Source: Desulfoferula mesophila (lineage in GTDB: Bacteria; Desulfobacterota; Desulfarculia; Desulfarculales; Desulfarculaceae). Taken from it: a stretch of 64,000 nt of DNA. This document shows, piece after piece, positions 38,489 through 46,449 of the stretch; the stretch's first letter is position 1, and each line of letters starts with the position of its first letter. A model generated the notes under the pieces. The model saw nothing but the letters and a program-made list of their open reading frames with translations. It was not told the DNA's origin and did not search any database. Location of the stretch: contig NZ_AP028679.1 in NCBI RefSeq assembly GCF_037076455.1, positions 3,239,501-3,303,500 on the forward strand, read 5' to 3'. Position numbers and translations under genes: made by a program.

Positions 38489-38872
38489 ATGCAGATTAAA
38501 AACATCGACGGATTGCGCTGGTACCACCTGACCCTGGACGCCGGGGCCATGCTGCATCAATCCCTGCGCGATTTCCTGGTCCGCGAAGACCTCAAGCACG
38601 CCTTCGTGCTCTCATGCATCGGCTCCTGCACCAAGGTGGTGGCGGTGTTCCCCCTTACCAGGGAGATCCCGCCCGAGCTGGGGCGAATGGAGTTCGAAGG
38701 CCTGTTCGAAATGAACGGCATCGCCGGTGACGTGCGCCGCCTGGAAAACGAGATCAAGGTGCATCTGCACGGCTCGCTTACCAAGGAAGGCCGCGAGGTC
38801 TTTGGCGGGGCCATCCAGGAAGGAACCCAGATTTTTAAAACCGCCGAGCTGGTTATCGCCGGCCTGGCTTGA
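38489..38872 (+). CDS. PPC/DUF296 domain protein
   Basis: A 127-residue protein matching the PPC (plants and prokaryotes conserved, DUF296) domain. HAFVLSCIGSCTKVVAVF and the IKVHLHGSLTKEGREVFGG stretch give the fold, and GTQIFKTAELVIAGLA ends it. The H-x-H in VHLHGS resembles the metal-binding positions of this trimeric family. The biochemical role is unknown; it is co-transcribed with the aldolase gene (9-base gap). Confidence 0.8.
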   Translation: MQIKNIDGLRWYHLTLDAGAMLHQSLRDFLVREDLKHAFVLSCIGSCTKVVAVFPLTREIPPELGRMEFEGLFEMNGIAGDVRRLENEIKVHLHGSLTKEGREVFGGAIQEGTQIFKTAELVIAGLA

Positions 38873-38894
38873 TTGTTTAGAAAGAGATAGACCC

Positions 38895-39101
38895 ATGCCT
38901 TTATACAGCTTTTCGTGCAACAACTGCGGCCAGGAGGTGGATTTGTTCCTCAGCCTGGGCGAACTGAACCGTGGCGTGGCCCAGTGCCCCTATTGCCAAA
39001 GCAGGGACTTGAAGGGCCCTGGGCAAGACCAGATGGCCGCGGCGGGGGCCTCCCCTTCCCCGGCGGGCAGCCGTCCTTCCTGCGTAATAGGCCAGAAATA
39101 G
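38895..39101 (+). CDS. Small FmdB-type zinc-ribbon protein
   Basis: A 68-residue protein starting MPLYSFSCNNCGQEVDLFL with a second CPYC, the four cysteines of a zinc ribbon of the FmdB regulatory family. The C-terminal half is low complexity (Ala/Ser/Pro). Start ATG 38895 gives the standard FmdB N-terminus. Function unknown. Confidence 0.75.
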   Translation: MPLYSFSCNNCGQEVDLFLSLGELNRGVAQCPYCQSRDLKGPGQDQMAAAGASPSPAGSRPSCVIGQK

Positions 39102-39162
39102 GCTGAACCCATTCCCCCGGCGGCTGGCGATTGCTGAATTATCCATCACGTGAAGAGCAACT

Positions 39163-40491
39163 ATGGCTGATTACACCATAAAAGATATCCTGCGCCTGGA
39201 AGTGGCCCCGGCCCTGGGCTGCACCGAACCGGTGGCCGTGGCCCTGGCATCCGCGGCCGCCGCCCGCTTGCTGGGCAACACCGAGCCGGAATCGGTGCGG
39301 GTGTGGGTGGACCCCAACATCTACAAGAACGGCATGTCGGTGCTTATTCCCGGCACCGGCGGGCTCTTCGGCCTGGACCTGGCCGCCGCCCTGGGCGCGG
39401 TGGGCGGCGACCCGGCCCGCCGCCTGGAGGTCCTGGACTCGGTGGATGAGAAGGTAGTGGCCAAGGCCCGAGGGCTCATCGACGCCCAACGGGTCACGGT
39501 GGACATGTATGAAGAACACGGCCTGAAAATCACCGCCCAGGTGAGCGGCGGCGGCCAAACCGGGGAGGCGGTCATCACCGGCTCCCACGACAACATCTCC
39601 TCGCTCAAACTCAACGACCGCGAGGTGGCGGAAGACCTGCCCACGGAAAAGGAAGCCGACACCCCCTCCGTCAACCTGGCCGCCTTGGAGCAGTGGTTGG
39701 CCGGACGCACCCTTGAGGAAATGATCGAGCTGCTGGACGCCTTGGAACAGGAAGACCTGGACTTTCTGGAACGAGGGGTGCAGTACAACCTGCGTCTGGC
39801 CGAGCACGGGCTGAAATTCGGCCCCGGCCTCGGCCTGGGCAAGTGCCTGGAGAGCTTGATGCGCCAGGGCCTGATGTGCAAGGACATGGCCGCCGCCGCC
39901 CGCATCCTGACCTCGGCCGCGGCGGACGCGCGCATGGCTGGGGTGAAGCTGCCGGCCATGTCCAGCGCCGGCAGCGGCAACCACGGGCTGACCGCCACCC
40001 TGCCCATCTGGGCGGCCAAGGATTTCGCCAAGTGCCCGCACGAGGAGGTGTTGCGCGCCGTGGCCCTGAGCCACGTGATCACCGCCTACGTGAAGACCCA
40101 CACCGGCAGGCTCTCGGCGGTGTGCGGCTGTTCCGTGGCCGCCGGTGCCGGAGCCACCGCCGGTTTGACCTACCTGCTGGGTGGCAGCGCCCGCCACATC
40201 GCCGGCGCGGTGAACAACCTGATCCAGGACTTGGCCGGGATCATCTGCGACGGGGCCAAGACCAGTTGCGCCTTCAAGCTGGCCACCGCCGCGGGCAGCG
40301 CGGTCCAGTCGGCTCTGTTGGCCCTGCAGGGCCTGGAGGTCAACCAATGCGAGGGCATTGTGGGTCAGCGCATGGAAAACACGGCCCAAAACCTGGGGCT
40401 GCTCAGCGTGGAGGGCATGCGCTACACCGACCAGACCATCCTGCGGATACTGGCCAACAAATTTTTGCCGGCCGAGGTGCGGGGCGCATAG
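39163..40491 (+). CDS. CyuA/UPF0597-family L-cysteine desulfidase-like protein
   Basis: A 442-residue member of the UPF0597 (serine dehydratase alpha-like, CyuA/YhaM) family, some of which are iron-sulfur L-cysteine desulfidases. Candidate cluster cysteines are in LGCTEPVAVALA near residue 19, SAVCGCSV near 325 and CDGAKTSCAFK near 362. The SSAGSGNHGLTATLP stretch resembles the serine-dehydratase loop. Such enzymes release H2S, ammonia and pyruvate via aminoacrylate, which fits the RidA gene at the head of the operon. The native substrate may instead be another beta-substituted amino acid. Confidence 0.85.
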   Translation: MADYTIKDILRLEVAPALGCTEPVAVALASAAAARLLGNTEPESVRVWVDPNIYKNGMSVLIPGTGGLFGLDLAAALGAVGGDPARRLEVLDSVDEKVVAKARGLIDAQRVTVDMYEEHGLKITAQVSGGGQTGEAVITGSHDNISSLKLNDREVAEDLPTEKEADTPSVNLAALEQWLAGRTLEEMIELLDALEQEDLDFLERGVQYNLRLAEHGLKFGPGLGLGKCLESLMRQGLMCKDMAAAARILTSAAADARMAGVKLPAMSSAGSGNHGLTATLPIWAAKDFAKCPHEEVLRAVALSHVITAYVKTHTGRLSAVCGCSVAAGAGATAGLTYLLGGSARHIAGAVNNLIQDLAGIICDGAKTSCAFKLATAAGSAVQSALLALQGLEVNQCEGIVGQRMENTAQNLGLLSVEGMRYTDQTILRILANKFLPAEVRGA

Positions 40492-40520
40492 GCCCCGCAC
40501 CCCTCCGATGCGGGATACGT

Positions 40521-40715
40521 TTAGGTCTGCCCGGTGATGCCAAGAGCACGGCTGACTTGCCCCACCGTCTGACCCTTGGCCAAAAGTATCTCCGCCTCGC
40601 GAGGCTTGCCGAGGATCTGCTCGGCCGAATAGCGCTTCCTGGCCATCATCGCCCCCCCTCTCTCGGCCCAAAATCCTAACTTAAAATCTGGACCGGGTTA
40701 AAGGGGGGCAGGTCA
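40521..40715 (-). mobile_element. IS3-family relic: inverted repeat end plus OrfA N-terminus
   Basis: On the minus strand a 41-codon frame (40646-40521) encodes MARKRYSAEQILGKPREAE followed by ILLAKGQTVGQVSRALGITG, the OrfA start of IS3-family transposases, then a stop. Upstream of it the terminal sequence TGACCTGCCCCCC (outer end at base 40715, read on minus) and TCTGGACC are typical of this family's left end. The remainder of the element is absent to the left. Confidence 0.75.
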
Positions 40716-41024
40716 GCTTGTTTCGCCGCTTCACTTCGCTCCATTTCACAGGAGGGAAGGCCGAAGCATGTTTTGGCGGTTCGCCTGGCCAGCACTCTAA
40801 TAGAGAATTAAATTATGCCTTCGTCCTTCAATCCAGCAGTGCAGGCTTGTAGGCATCTGAAGAAACAACTTGGTTAAGATAATTTTTATGTGAATCAAAC
40901 AGTGCCCTCACGGGAACACACTAATTGACGCCTCAGAGGATAACTTGTATAAGAAGCCAACCGCTTGCCCGAAGGCAGCGTCCTCAACAAAATTTTTTAC
41001 AACTTACTACGGCCATGAAGGCTT
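40716..41024. other. Intergenic region upstream of the ABC importer operon
   Basis: About 310 bases, more AT-rich from 40800 on, starting directly at the IS3 end. No gene or RNA family was recognised. It contains the promoter described at 40925-40953. Confidence 0.5.
40925..40953 (+). promoter_or_regulatory. Sigma70-type promoter of the ABC importer operon
   Basis: TTGACG (40925-40930), a 17-base spacer and TATAAG (40948-40953) lie about 70 bases upstream of the first start codon. Confidence 0.6.
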
Positions 41025-42629
41025 ATGCTCACAGGTGCGACTATGCTCCTTCATGGTTCAGTTTATCGGCACTCTCCCGGCAGCGGTTTGCGGCTGCCCT
41101 ACCTGCTCCTAGCGGCCCTGCTGTGTGCCTTGCTGGCCGCGCCTACGGCCCTGGCCGGCGACCGGCCCCTGGTGATCGGCTGCGGTGCGGACCGCTACTC
41201 CAAGGCCAAGCACTACCTCTCCTTTGCCAAGATGGCCCCCAACGTGTGGATCACCGAGCCCCTAGTCTATCGTGGCGACGACTACCGCCCCCGCCCCGGC
41301 CTGGTGGAGAGCTGGGAGCGCCGGGGGCACAAGTATCGCCTGCACACCCGACCGGGCGTACGCTTTCACAACGGGGCCGAGTGGAATGCGGCCGCGCTCA
41401 AGCGCGCCCTGGAGATCAACGCCTACAACCGCTCCGAGACCCTGCGCATCAAGCCCGATAGCTACCGCATCATCGACCAGCACACCCTGGAGTTGGAGAC
41501 GGCCCACCCCACAGTGCACTTCGCGGGTTTTCTCAGTCACCCCTTTGTGGCCGCCTACGCCCCTGGTACCGACTTCATCAACCACCCTGTGGGGACCGGA
41601 CCTTTTGTGTTCGAGGAATACAAACGGGGCCGCTATATCAAGGTGCGGCGCAACGATAACTATTGGGGAGAGAAGCCGCCCAACGAGCAGGTGATCTACC
41701 GATTTTTACCCGACCCCCAGACCAGGCTCCTGGCCCTATTGAACGGCGAATGCGACATCATCTTTCCGGTGGACCCCCAGATGCTGGCCTCCTTGCCGCC
41801 GGGCGGGCCTTACAAGAAAGTCGCCACTCCTCTGCGCTCCTATGTGGTCATGTCGGTGAACTGGCACGGCCAGGCGCCCTTTGATCTGCTACAGGACGAA
41901 CGCTTACGCCGGGCGGTGGCTTACGCCATCGACCGCCAGGTTATCGCCGACACGGTGTATCAGGGCCTCGCCCGCCCGGCCAAGAGCATACTGGCCCCCT
42001 GGTTCTGGGACCAGGGCGAGGACTTTCTCCAGGGTTATGATCACGACCCGGCCCAGGCCAGGCGCCTGCTGAAACAAGCCGGCTGGCAACCCGGTCCGGA
42101 CGGCATAAGAGTCAAGGACGGCCGCCGCCTAAAACTCCGCTTGGTCTCGGGCTTCCCCACCGGCGCGGAGCTCAAGCCCCTTCCCGAACTGATGCAGCAG
42201 ATGCTTCTGGCCGTGGGCATCGAGGTGGAAGTGATCCAGACCGACGACATGGGCATGTACTACGGCTCTTACATGGCCCCGGGCCAGGGGGACCTGTTCC
42301 TGGAGAAGTCGGGCAACACCTCGCCCACCCCGGCGTGGCTGCTCTATTTGCTCTATCACAGTGATTCGCCATGGGTGGACTCGGGCTATAAATGGGTTCT
42401 ACCCGGTCCCAAGTTCGACAAGGCGGTGGAGCGGGCCCAACACAGCGACGACCCAGCCACGGTGCGCGCGGCCATCCAGGAGGCCCAGCGGGTGTTGGTG
42501 GACGAGACCTGCGCGGTCATCCCCCTGCTGTTCGTGGCCAACGTGTACCTCACCCGGCCAGGGGTGAAGTTGGACCCGCGTCCCCGGGGCGGCTACGAGC
42601 GCTTCGGTTACGCCCGTCTGCCGCGCTAG
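41025..42629 (+). CDS. Nickel/dipeptide-type ABC transporter substrate-binding protein
   Basis: A 534-residue SBP-family-5 protein (NikA/DppA/OppA group) with an N-terminal hydrophobic export segment ending near ALAGDRP. NVWITEPLVYRGDDYRPRPG and VRFHNGAEWNAAALKRAL are the family's early motifs, and HPVGTGPFVFEEYKRGRYI is the mid-domain one. The start is ATG 41025 or ATG 41043, the latter preceded by AGGTG. Family ligands include nickel complexes, peptides, opine-type metallophores and heme, and sequence alone does not decide. It heads a five-gene importer operon convergent with a TonB receptor. Confidence 0.9.
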   Translation: MLTGATMLLHGSVYRHSPGSGLRLPYLLLAALLCALLAAPTALAGDRPLVIGCGADRYSKAKHYLSFAKMAPNVWITEPLVYRGDDYRPRPGLVESWERRGHKYRLHTRPGVRFHNGAEWNAAALKRALEINAYNRSETLRIKPDSYRIIDQHTLELETAHPTVHFAGFLSHPFVAAYAPGTDFINHPVGTGPFVFEEYKRGRYIKVRRNDNYWGEKPPNEQVIYRFLPDPQTRLLALLNGECDIIFPVDPQMLASLPPGGPYKKVATPLRSYVVMSVNWHGQAPFDLLQDERLRRAVAYAIDRQVIADTVYQGLARPAKSILAPWFWDQGEDFLQGYDHDPAQARRLLKQAGWQPGPDGIRVKDGRRLKLRLVSGFPTGAELKPLPELMQQMLLAVGIEVEVIQTDDMGMYYGSYMAPGQGDLFLEKSGNTSPTPAWLLYLLYHSDSPWVDSGYKWVLPGPKFDKAVERAQHSDDPATVRAAIQEAQRVLVDETCAVIPLLFVANVYLTRPGVKLDPRPRGGYERFGYARLPR

Positions 42630-42638
42630 GGAGCGGCC

Positions 42639-43589
42639 GTGCTCAAACTGATCGTCCGGCGGCTGGCCTGGCTGGCCTTCACCCTGCTGGGGGTGTCGTT
42701 CCTTTGCTTCTGCCTGTCCCATCTCTCGCCCGGCGAGACCGGAGACATGCTGCTGCGCCAATCCGGCGGGGTGACTTCCTCGGAATCAGCCCAGCGCTTC
42801 CGCCAGAGCCTGGGCCTGGACGATCCCCTGTTGGTGCGCTACGGGCGCTGGTTGAGCCACGCGGCGCGCCTGGACTTCGGCGAGTCCTTCGCCACCGGCG
42901 AGCCGGTCGGCCGCGAGATGCTCCGTCGCTTGCCCGCTACCCTCAAGCTCACCGTGGCCGCGTTTAGCCTCATGCTGGTGCTCAGCCTGGTAATTGGGGT
43001 GACCTCGGGCCTTCGTCCGGGTGGGATTTTTGACCATGCCACCCGAATGGTGTGCACCATCCTGGTGGCCCTGCCCAATTACTGGCTGGGCATGCTGCTG
43101 TTGTTTTTGTTCGCCGTGCACTGGAAGGTCTTCTCCGTGGTGGGCGGCACGGGGCTCAAGGATCTGGTGCTTCCCGCCATAACCCTTGCCCTTGGCATGA
43201 GCGCCTTTTACGGCCGCATGGTACGCGAGCGCCTGCTGGAGGTGATGAGCCAGGACTACATCCGCACCGCCCAGGCCAAAGGCCTTCCCCTGGGGGTGGT
43301 GCTCTACCGCCACGCCCTGCTCAACGCGATCATCCCCTTGTTGAACCTGTGGGGCATGAGCTTCGGCTTCCTGTTGGGCGGCTCGCTCCTGGTGGAGACG
43401 ATCTTCTCCTGGCCCGGAGTGGCCAGCTTCGCGGTGCAAGCCGTACTCAGCCGGGACTACCCGGTGACCCAATGCTACGTGGTGTTCATGGCCGTGATCT
43501 TCACGGGCAGCAACCTGGTGGTGGACCTGTTGCAGACCCTGGCCGACCCCAAGCTGCGGCGCAGGGCCGTCCAAGAAGGCGGGGCCTAG
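42639..43589 (+). CDS. ABC transporter permease, NikB/DppB type
   Basis: A 316-residue inner-membrane permease with about six helices. The N-terminal LSHLSPGETGDMLL region and FRQSLGLDDPLLVRYGRWL are typical of the B-type subunit. The EAA-like coupling loop is YIRTAQAKGLPLGVVLYRHAL, followed by LLVETIFSWPGVASFAV. It starts 9 bases after the binding-protein gene. Confidence 0.92.
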   Translation: MLKLIVRRLAWLAFTLLGVSFLCFCLSHLSPGETGDMLLRQSGGVTSSESAQRFRQSLGLDDPLLVRYGRWLSHAARLDFGESFATGEPVGREMLRRLPATLKLTVAAFSLMLVLSLVIGVTSGLRPGGIFDHATRMVCTILVALPNYWLGMLLLFLFAVHWKVFSVVGGTGLKDLVLPAITLALGMSAFYGRMVRERLLEVMSQDYIRTAQAKGLPLGVVLYRHALLNAIIPLLNLWGMSFGFLLGGSLLVETIFSWPGVASFAVQAVLSRDYPVTQCYVVFMAVIFTGSNLVVDLLQTLADPKLRRRAVQEGGA

Positions 43590-43590
43590 C

Positions 43591-44412
43591 ATGGCCACTG
43601 CGCGGCGCAACCTGAGCCTGTGGCTGGGCTCCGGGCTGGTAATCCTGCTCTTGCTCACCGCCTTGGCCGGGCCCTGGCTGGCACCGCATGATCCTCTGCG
43701 CATCAATCTTTCCGCCCGCCTGGCCCCGCCCAGCTGGGACTACCCCTTGGGGACCGACCCCCTGGGTCGCTGCGTGTTCTCCCGCCTACTCCATGGATGC
43801 CGCGCCTCCCTGGCCGTAGGGCTTTTGGTCTCGGCAGGGGTGATGCTGTTGGGCCTGTCCCTGGGCCTGGCCGCCGGTCTCTCGGGCAAACAAGGCGATT
43901 TCTGGCTCATGCGCCTGGTGGACATCGTGTTGGCCTTTCCCTCCCTGGTGCTCACCCTGGCGGTGATCGGCCTGCTGGGGCCCAGTCTGCCCGCCGCCGC
44001 ACTGGCCCTGTGTCTGAGTTGGTGGCCGGTCTACGCCCGCCTGGTGCGGGGCTTGGTGCTTTCGGCCAAGGAGCGCGAGTTCGTCTTGGCCGCCCGCCTA
44101 GTGGGCACCCGGGGTCCGGCCCTGGTGCGCCGCCACATCCTGCCCTCGGTGATGCCTCCGGTGATGGTCCTGGCCAGTTTGGAAACCGGCACCATGGTGC
44201 TGGTGCTGGCGGGCCTGAGCTTCCTGGGCCTGGGGGCCCAACCGCCGCTGCCCGAGTGGGGGGCCATGCTCAACGAGGCGCGCTCCTACATCTACACCGC
44301 GCCCCATCTGTTGGTGGCGCCGGGGGTGGCCATTTTTCTCACCGTGCTGGGCTTCAACCTGCTGGGCGAGGGCCTGCGCGATGCCCTGCGCATCAAAGAG
44401 ACGGTGCGCTGA
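43591..44412 (+). CDS. ABC transporter permease, NikC/DppC type
   Basis: A 273-residue C-type permease partner. LAPPSWDYPLGTDPLGRCVF is the hallmark N-terminal motif. The coupling loop is EFVLAARLVGTRGPALVRRH, and GLSFLGLGAQPPLPEWGAML follows. The gene is one base after the B-type permease gene and overlaps the next gene by one base. Confidence 0.93.
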   Translation: MATARRNLSLWLGSGLVILLLLTALAGPWLAPHDPLRINLSARLAPPSWDYPLGTDPLGRCVFSRLLHGCRASLAVGLLVSAGVMLLGLSLGLAAGLSGKQGDFWLMRLVDIVLAFPSLVLTLAVIGLLGPSLPAAALALCLSWWPVYARLVRGLVLSAKEREFVLAARLVGTRGPALVRRHILPSVMPPVMVLASLETGTMVLVLAGLSFLGLGAQPPLPEWGAMLNEARSYIYTAPHLLVAPGVAIFLTVLGFNLLGEGLRDALRIKETVR

Positions 44413-45206
44413 TGAGTCTCCTGTCCATCGAGGATCTGCACATCAGCTTCCCCGGCCGCCCCACGCCCAGCCGGCCGGTGCGCGGCCTCAGCCTGTGCCT
44501 GGAACGGGGCTCGGTGCTGGGCCTGGTGGGCCAGAGCGGCTCTGGCAAGAGCCTCAGCGCTCTAGCCATGATGGGCATGGTGCCCCGGCCGGGACGCATC
44601 AGCGGAGGCCGGATACTGCTGGATGGCGTGGATCTGACCCGCTTGAGCCCAGCCCAGTATCGCCACGTGCGGGGCCGCCAGATGTTTTTGATCTTCCAGG
44701 GCAGCGCGGCGGCGCTCAACCCCGCGCTCACCGTGGGCAAGCAGCTGGCCGAAGTGATGGTGCATCTGCGTGAGGCCTCCTGGCGCAAGGCCCGGGTCGG
44801 GGCGGGCGAACTACTGGAGCAGGTGCGGGTGGACCCGCGCCATCTGAACTCCTACCCCTTTGAGCTCAGCGGCGGCATGCGCCAGAGGGTGCTGGTGGCC
44901 ATGGCCCTGGCCATGGAGCCCCAGCTCATCATCGCCGACGAGCCCACCACCGGCCTGGACGTGGTGACCCAGGGAGAAATCCTGGACCTGTTCGCGGACC
45001 TCAGGCGGCGCATCCCCGGCGGCATGATCCTCATCTCCCACGACCTTAGGGTGGTGGCCAGCTTGGCCGATCAAATCGCGGTGATGCACCAGGGGCGCAT
45101 CGTGGATCAATCCCCCACCCGCCTGCTGCCCACCCAGGCCCACCATCCCCATACCCGTGAGCTGCTGGCAGCTAGCCGCGCCTTTTCCCTGAGGGAGCCA
45201 TGCTAA
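44412..45206 (+). CDS. ABC transporter ATP-binding protein, NikD/DppD type
   Basis: A 264-residue ATPase with Walker A GQSGSGKSL near residue 40, signature ELSGGMRQRVLVAMALA and Walker B LIIADEPTTGLDV. Start ATG 44412 shares its A with the upstream TGA stop; the longer frame inside the permease gene is a shadow. It overlaps the next ATPase gene by 7 bases. Confidence 0.93.
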   Translation: MSLLSIEDLHISFPGRPTPSRPVRGLSLCLERGSVLGLVGQSGSGKSLSALAMMGMVPRPGRISGGRILLDGVDLTRLSPAQYRHVRGRQMFLIFQGSAAALNPALTVGKQLAEVMVHLREASWRKARVGAGELLEQVRVDPRHLNSYPFELSGGMRQRVLVAMALAMEPQLIIADEPTTGLDVVTQGEILDLFADLRRRIPGGMILISHDLRVVASLADQIAVMHQGRIVDQSPTRLLPTQAHHPHTRELLAASRAFSLREPC

Positions 45207-45961
45207 GGGTGGAGGAGCTCAGCAAGTCCTTTGCCGCGCCAGGCGGGGAGCTCAAGGCCCTGGACCGCGTCTCCCTGGAGCTGGAGGTGGGCCAATGCGT
45301 GGGCGTGGTGGGCGAGAGCGGGGCGGGCAAGAGCACTCTGGCCCGTTGTATTCTCGGCGTCGAGCGGCCCAGCGGGGGGCGGGTATTGTTCGAAGGGCAC
45401 GAGGTGGCCGCCCTGGACCGGCGGGAGCGGCGGTGTCTGTGGCAACGAGCCCAGATAATCTGGCAGGAGCCAGGCCTGGTATTGAACCCGCACCAAAAGG
45501 TGGGGCGTATCGTGGCCGAGCCCCTAAGCAACCTGACTTCCTTATCCCGGCGAGAGCGGCGGGTTCGGGTGGGCGAGCTCTTGGAGCAGGTGGAGCTGGA
45601 ACCCGCCCTGGCGACGCGCTTCCCCCACCAGCTCAGCGGCGGCCAGGCTCAGCGGGTGTGTATCGCCCGGGCTCTGGCCCCCGGTCCCCGTCTGCTCATC
45701 TGCGACGAGCCGGTCTCGGCCCTGGACCTACCCTTGCAACTCAAAGTGATGGAGCTCCTGGACAGCCTGCGCCGCGAGCTGGGCCTGGGCTTGCTCCTGA
45801 TCACCCACGACCTGGGCATCGCCCGCCGTTACTGCGCGCGGGTGAGCATCATGCTCAAGGGCCAGGTGGTGGAGCAGGGTCCGGCGGCCGAGTTGCTGAA
45901 CCATCCCCGCCATGCCTACGCCCGTCAGTTGCTGGCCGCCACTCTCCGCCTGCCCTGGTAG
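45200..45961 (+). CDS. ABC transporter ATP-binding protein, NikE/DppF type
   Basis: A 253-residue ATPase. Walker A is GESGAGKST near residue 40, the signature is HQLSGGQAQRVCIARAL and Walker B is LLICDEPVSALD. It lacks the long C-terminal extension of OppF and ends near VEQGPAAELLNHPRHAY. It is the last gene of the importer operon. Confidence 0.92.
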   Translation: MLRVEELSKSFAAPGGELKALDRVSLELEVGQCVGVVGESGAGKSTLARCILGVERPSGGRVLFEGHEVAALDRRERRCLWQRAQIIWQEPGLVLNPHQKVGRIVAEPLSNLTSLSRRERRVRVGELLEQVELEPALATRFPHQLSGGQAQRVCIARALAPGPRLLICDEPVSALDLPLQLKVMELLDSLRRELGLGLLLITHDLGIARRYCARVSIMLKGQVVEQGPAAELLNHPRHAYARQLLAATLRLPW

Positions 45962-45972
45962 CCTTTCGCCCC

Positions 45973-46009
45973 AAAAAACCGGACGGCCCTCCCTGGGGAG
46001 AGCCGTCCG
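45973..46009 (-). terminator. Intrinsic terminator between convergent operons
   Basis: GGACGGC (45981-45987) pairs with GCCGTCC (46002-46008) around a GC-rich loop. On the minus strand it is followed by a TTTTTT run (45973-45978), so it terminates the TonB-cupin transcript and may also act on the plus strand. Confidence 0.75.
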
Positions 46010-46028
46010 AATCAACGGGCACCGCCTT

Positions 46029-46424
46029 CTAAACGGAAGCCTTGTCCAGCATGGCCACGAACTCCTCGCGGGTGCGCACCGTGGGGGCCACCATCACCAG
46101 AATTTGGCAGGGCTCGGGGCCGTGTATCTCCTGGCCAATCTCGGCATTGGGCGGGACCAAGGCCACGCTGCCCGGGTTCATCACCCCGCGCACCGAACCA
46201 TCGCCCTGGAAGATGTCGCAGCTGCCCTTCACACAGATGATCAGCAACTCCATGGGGTGTGAGTGGGGAGGATAAAAACCTGGCGGAATGATCATGGCAT
46301 GGCTGCTCAGATGCTCACCGTGCAGCATGGGGGCCAGGTCGCCCTCCACCCCGGTGGGGTAATACTTGAGGGCGTCGTAATTGTCGATGAGCTGCATGGT
46401 GCCCACGCTTTTTATCTCTGACAT
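46029..46424 (-). CDS. Small cupin-domain protein
   Basis: A 131-residue single cupin. Metal ligands are visible in YPPHSHPMELLIICVKG (H-x-H, then Glu), and motif 2 region reads GSVALVPPNAEIGQEIHGPEP with a later His. Start ATG 46424 is preceded by AAGGAGAAGG. It lies 25 bases after the TonB receptor gene on the same strand. A role in binding or processing the transported ligand is possible; no specific function is evident. Confidence 0.8.
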   Translation of the reverse strand: MSEIKSVGTMQLIDNYDALKYYPTGVEGDLAPMLHGEHLSSHAMIIPPGFYPPHSHPMELLIICVKGSCDIFQGDGSVRGVMNPGSVALVPPNAEIGQEIHGPEPCQILVMVAPTVRTREEFVAMLDKASV

Positions 46425-46449
46425 TTCCTTCTCCTTGGTTGGTGCCGAT

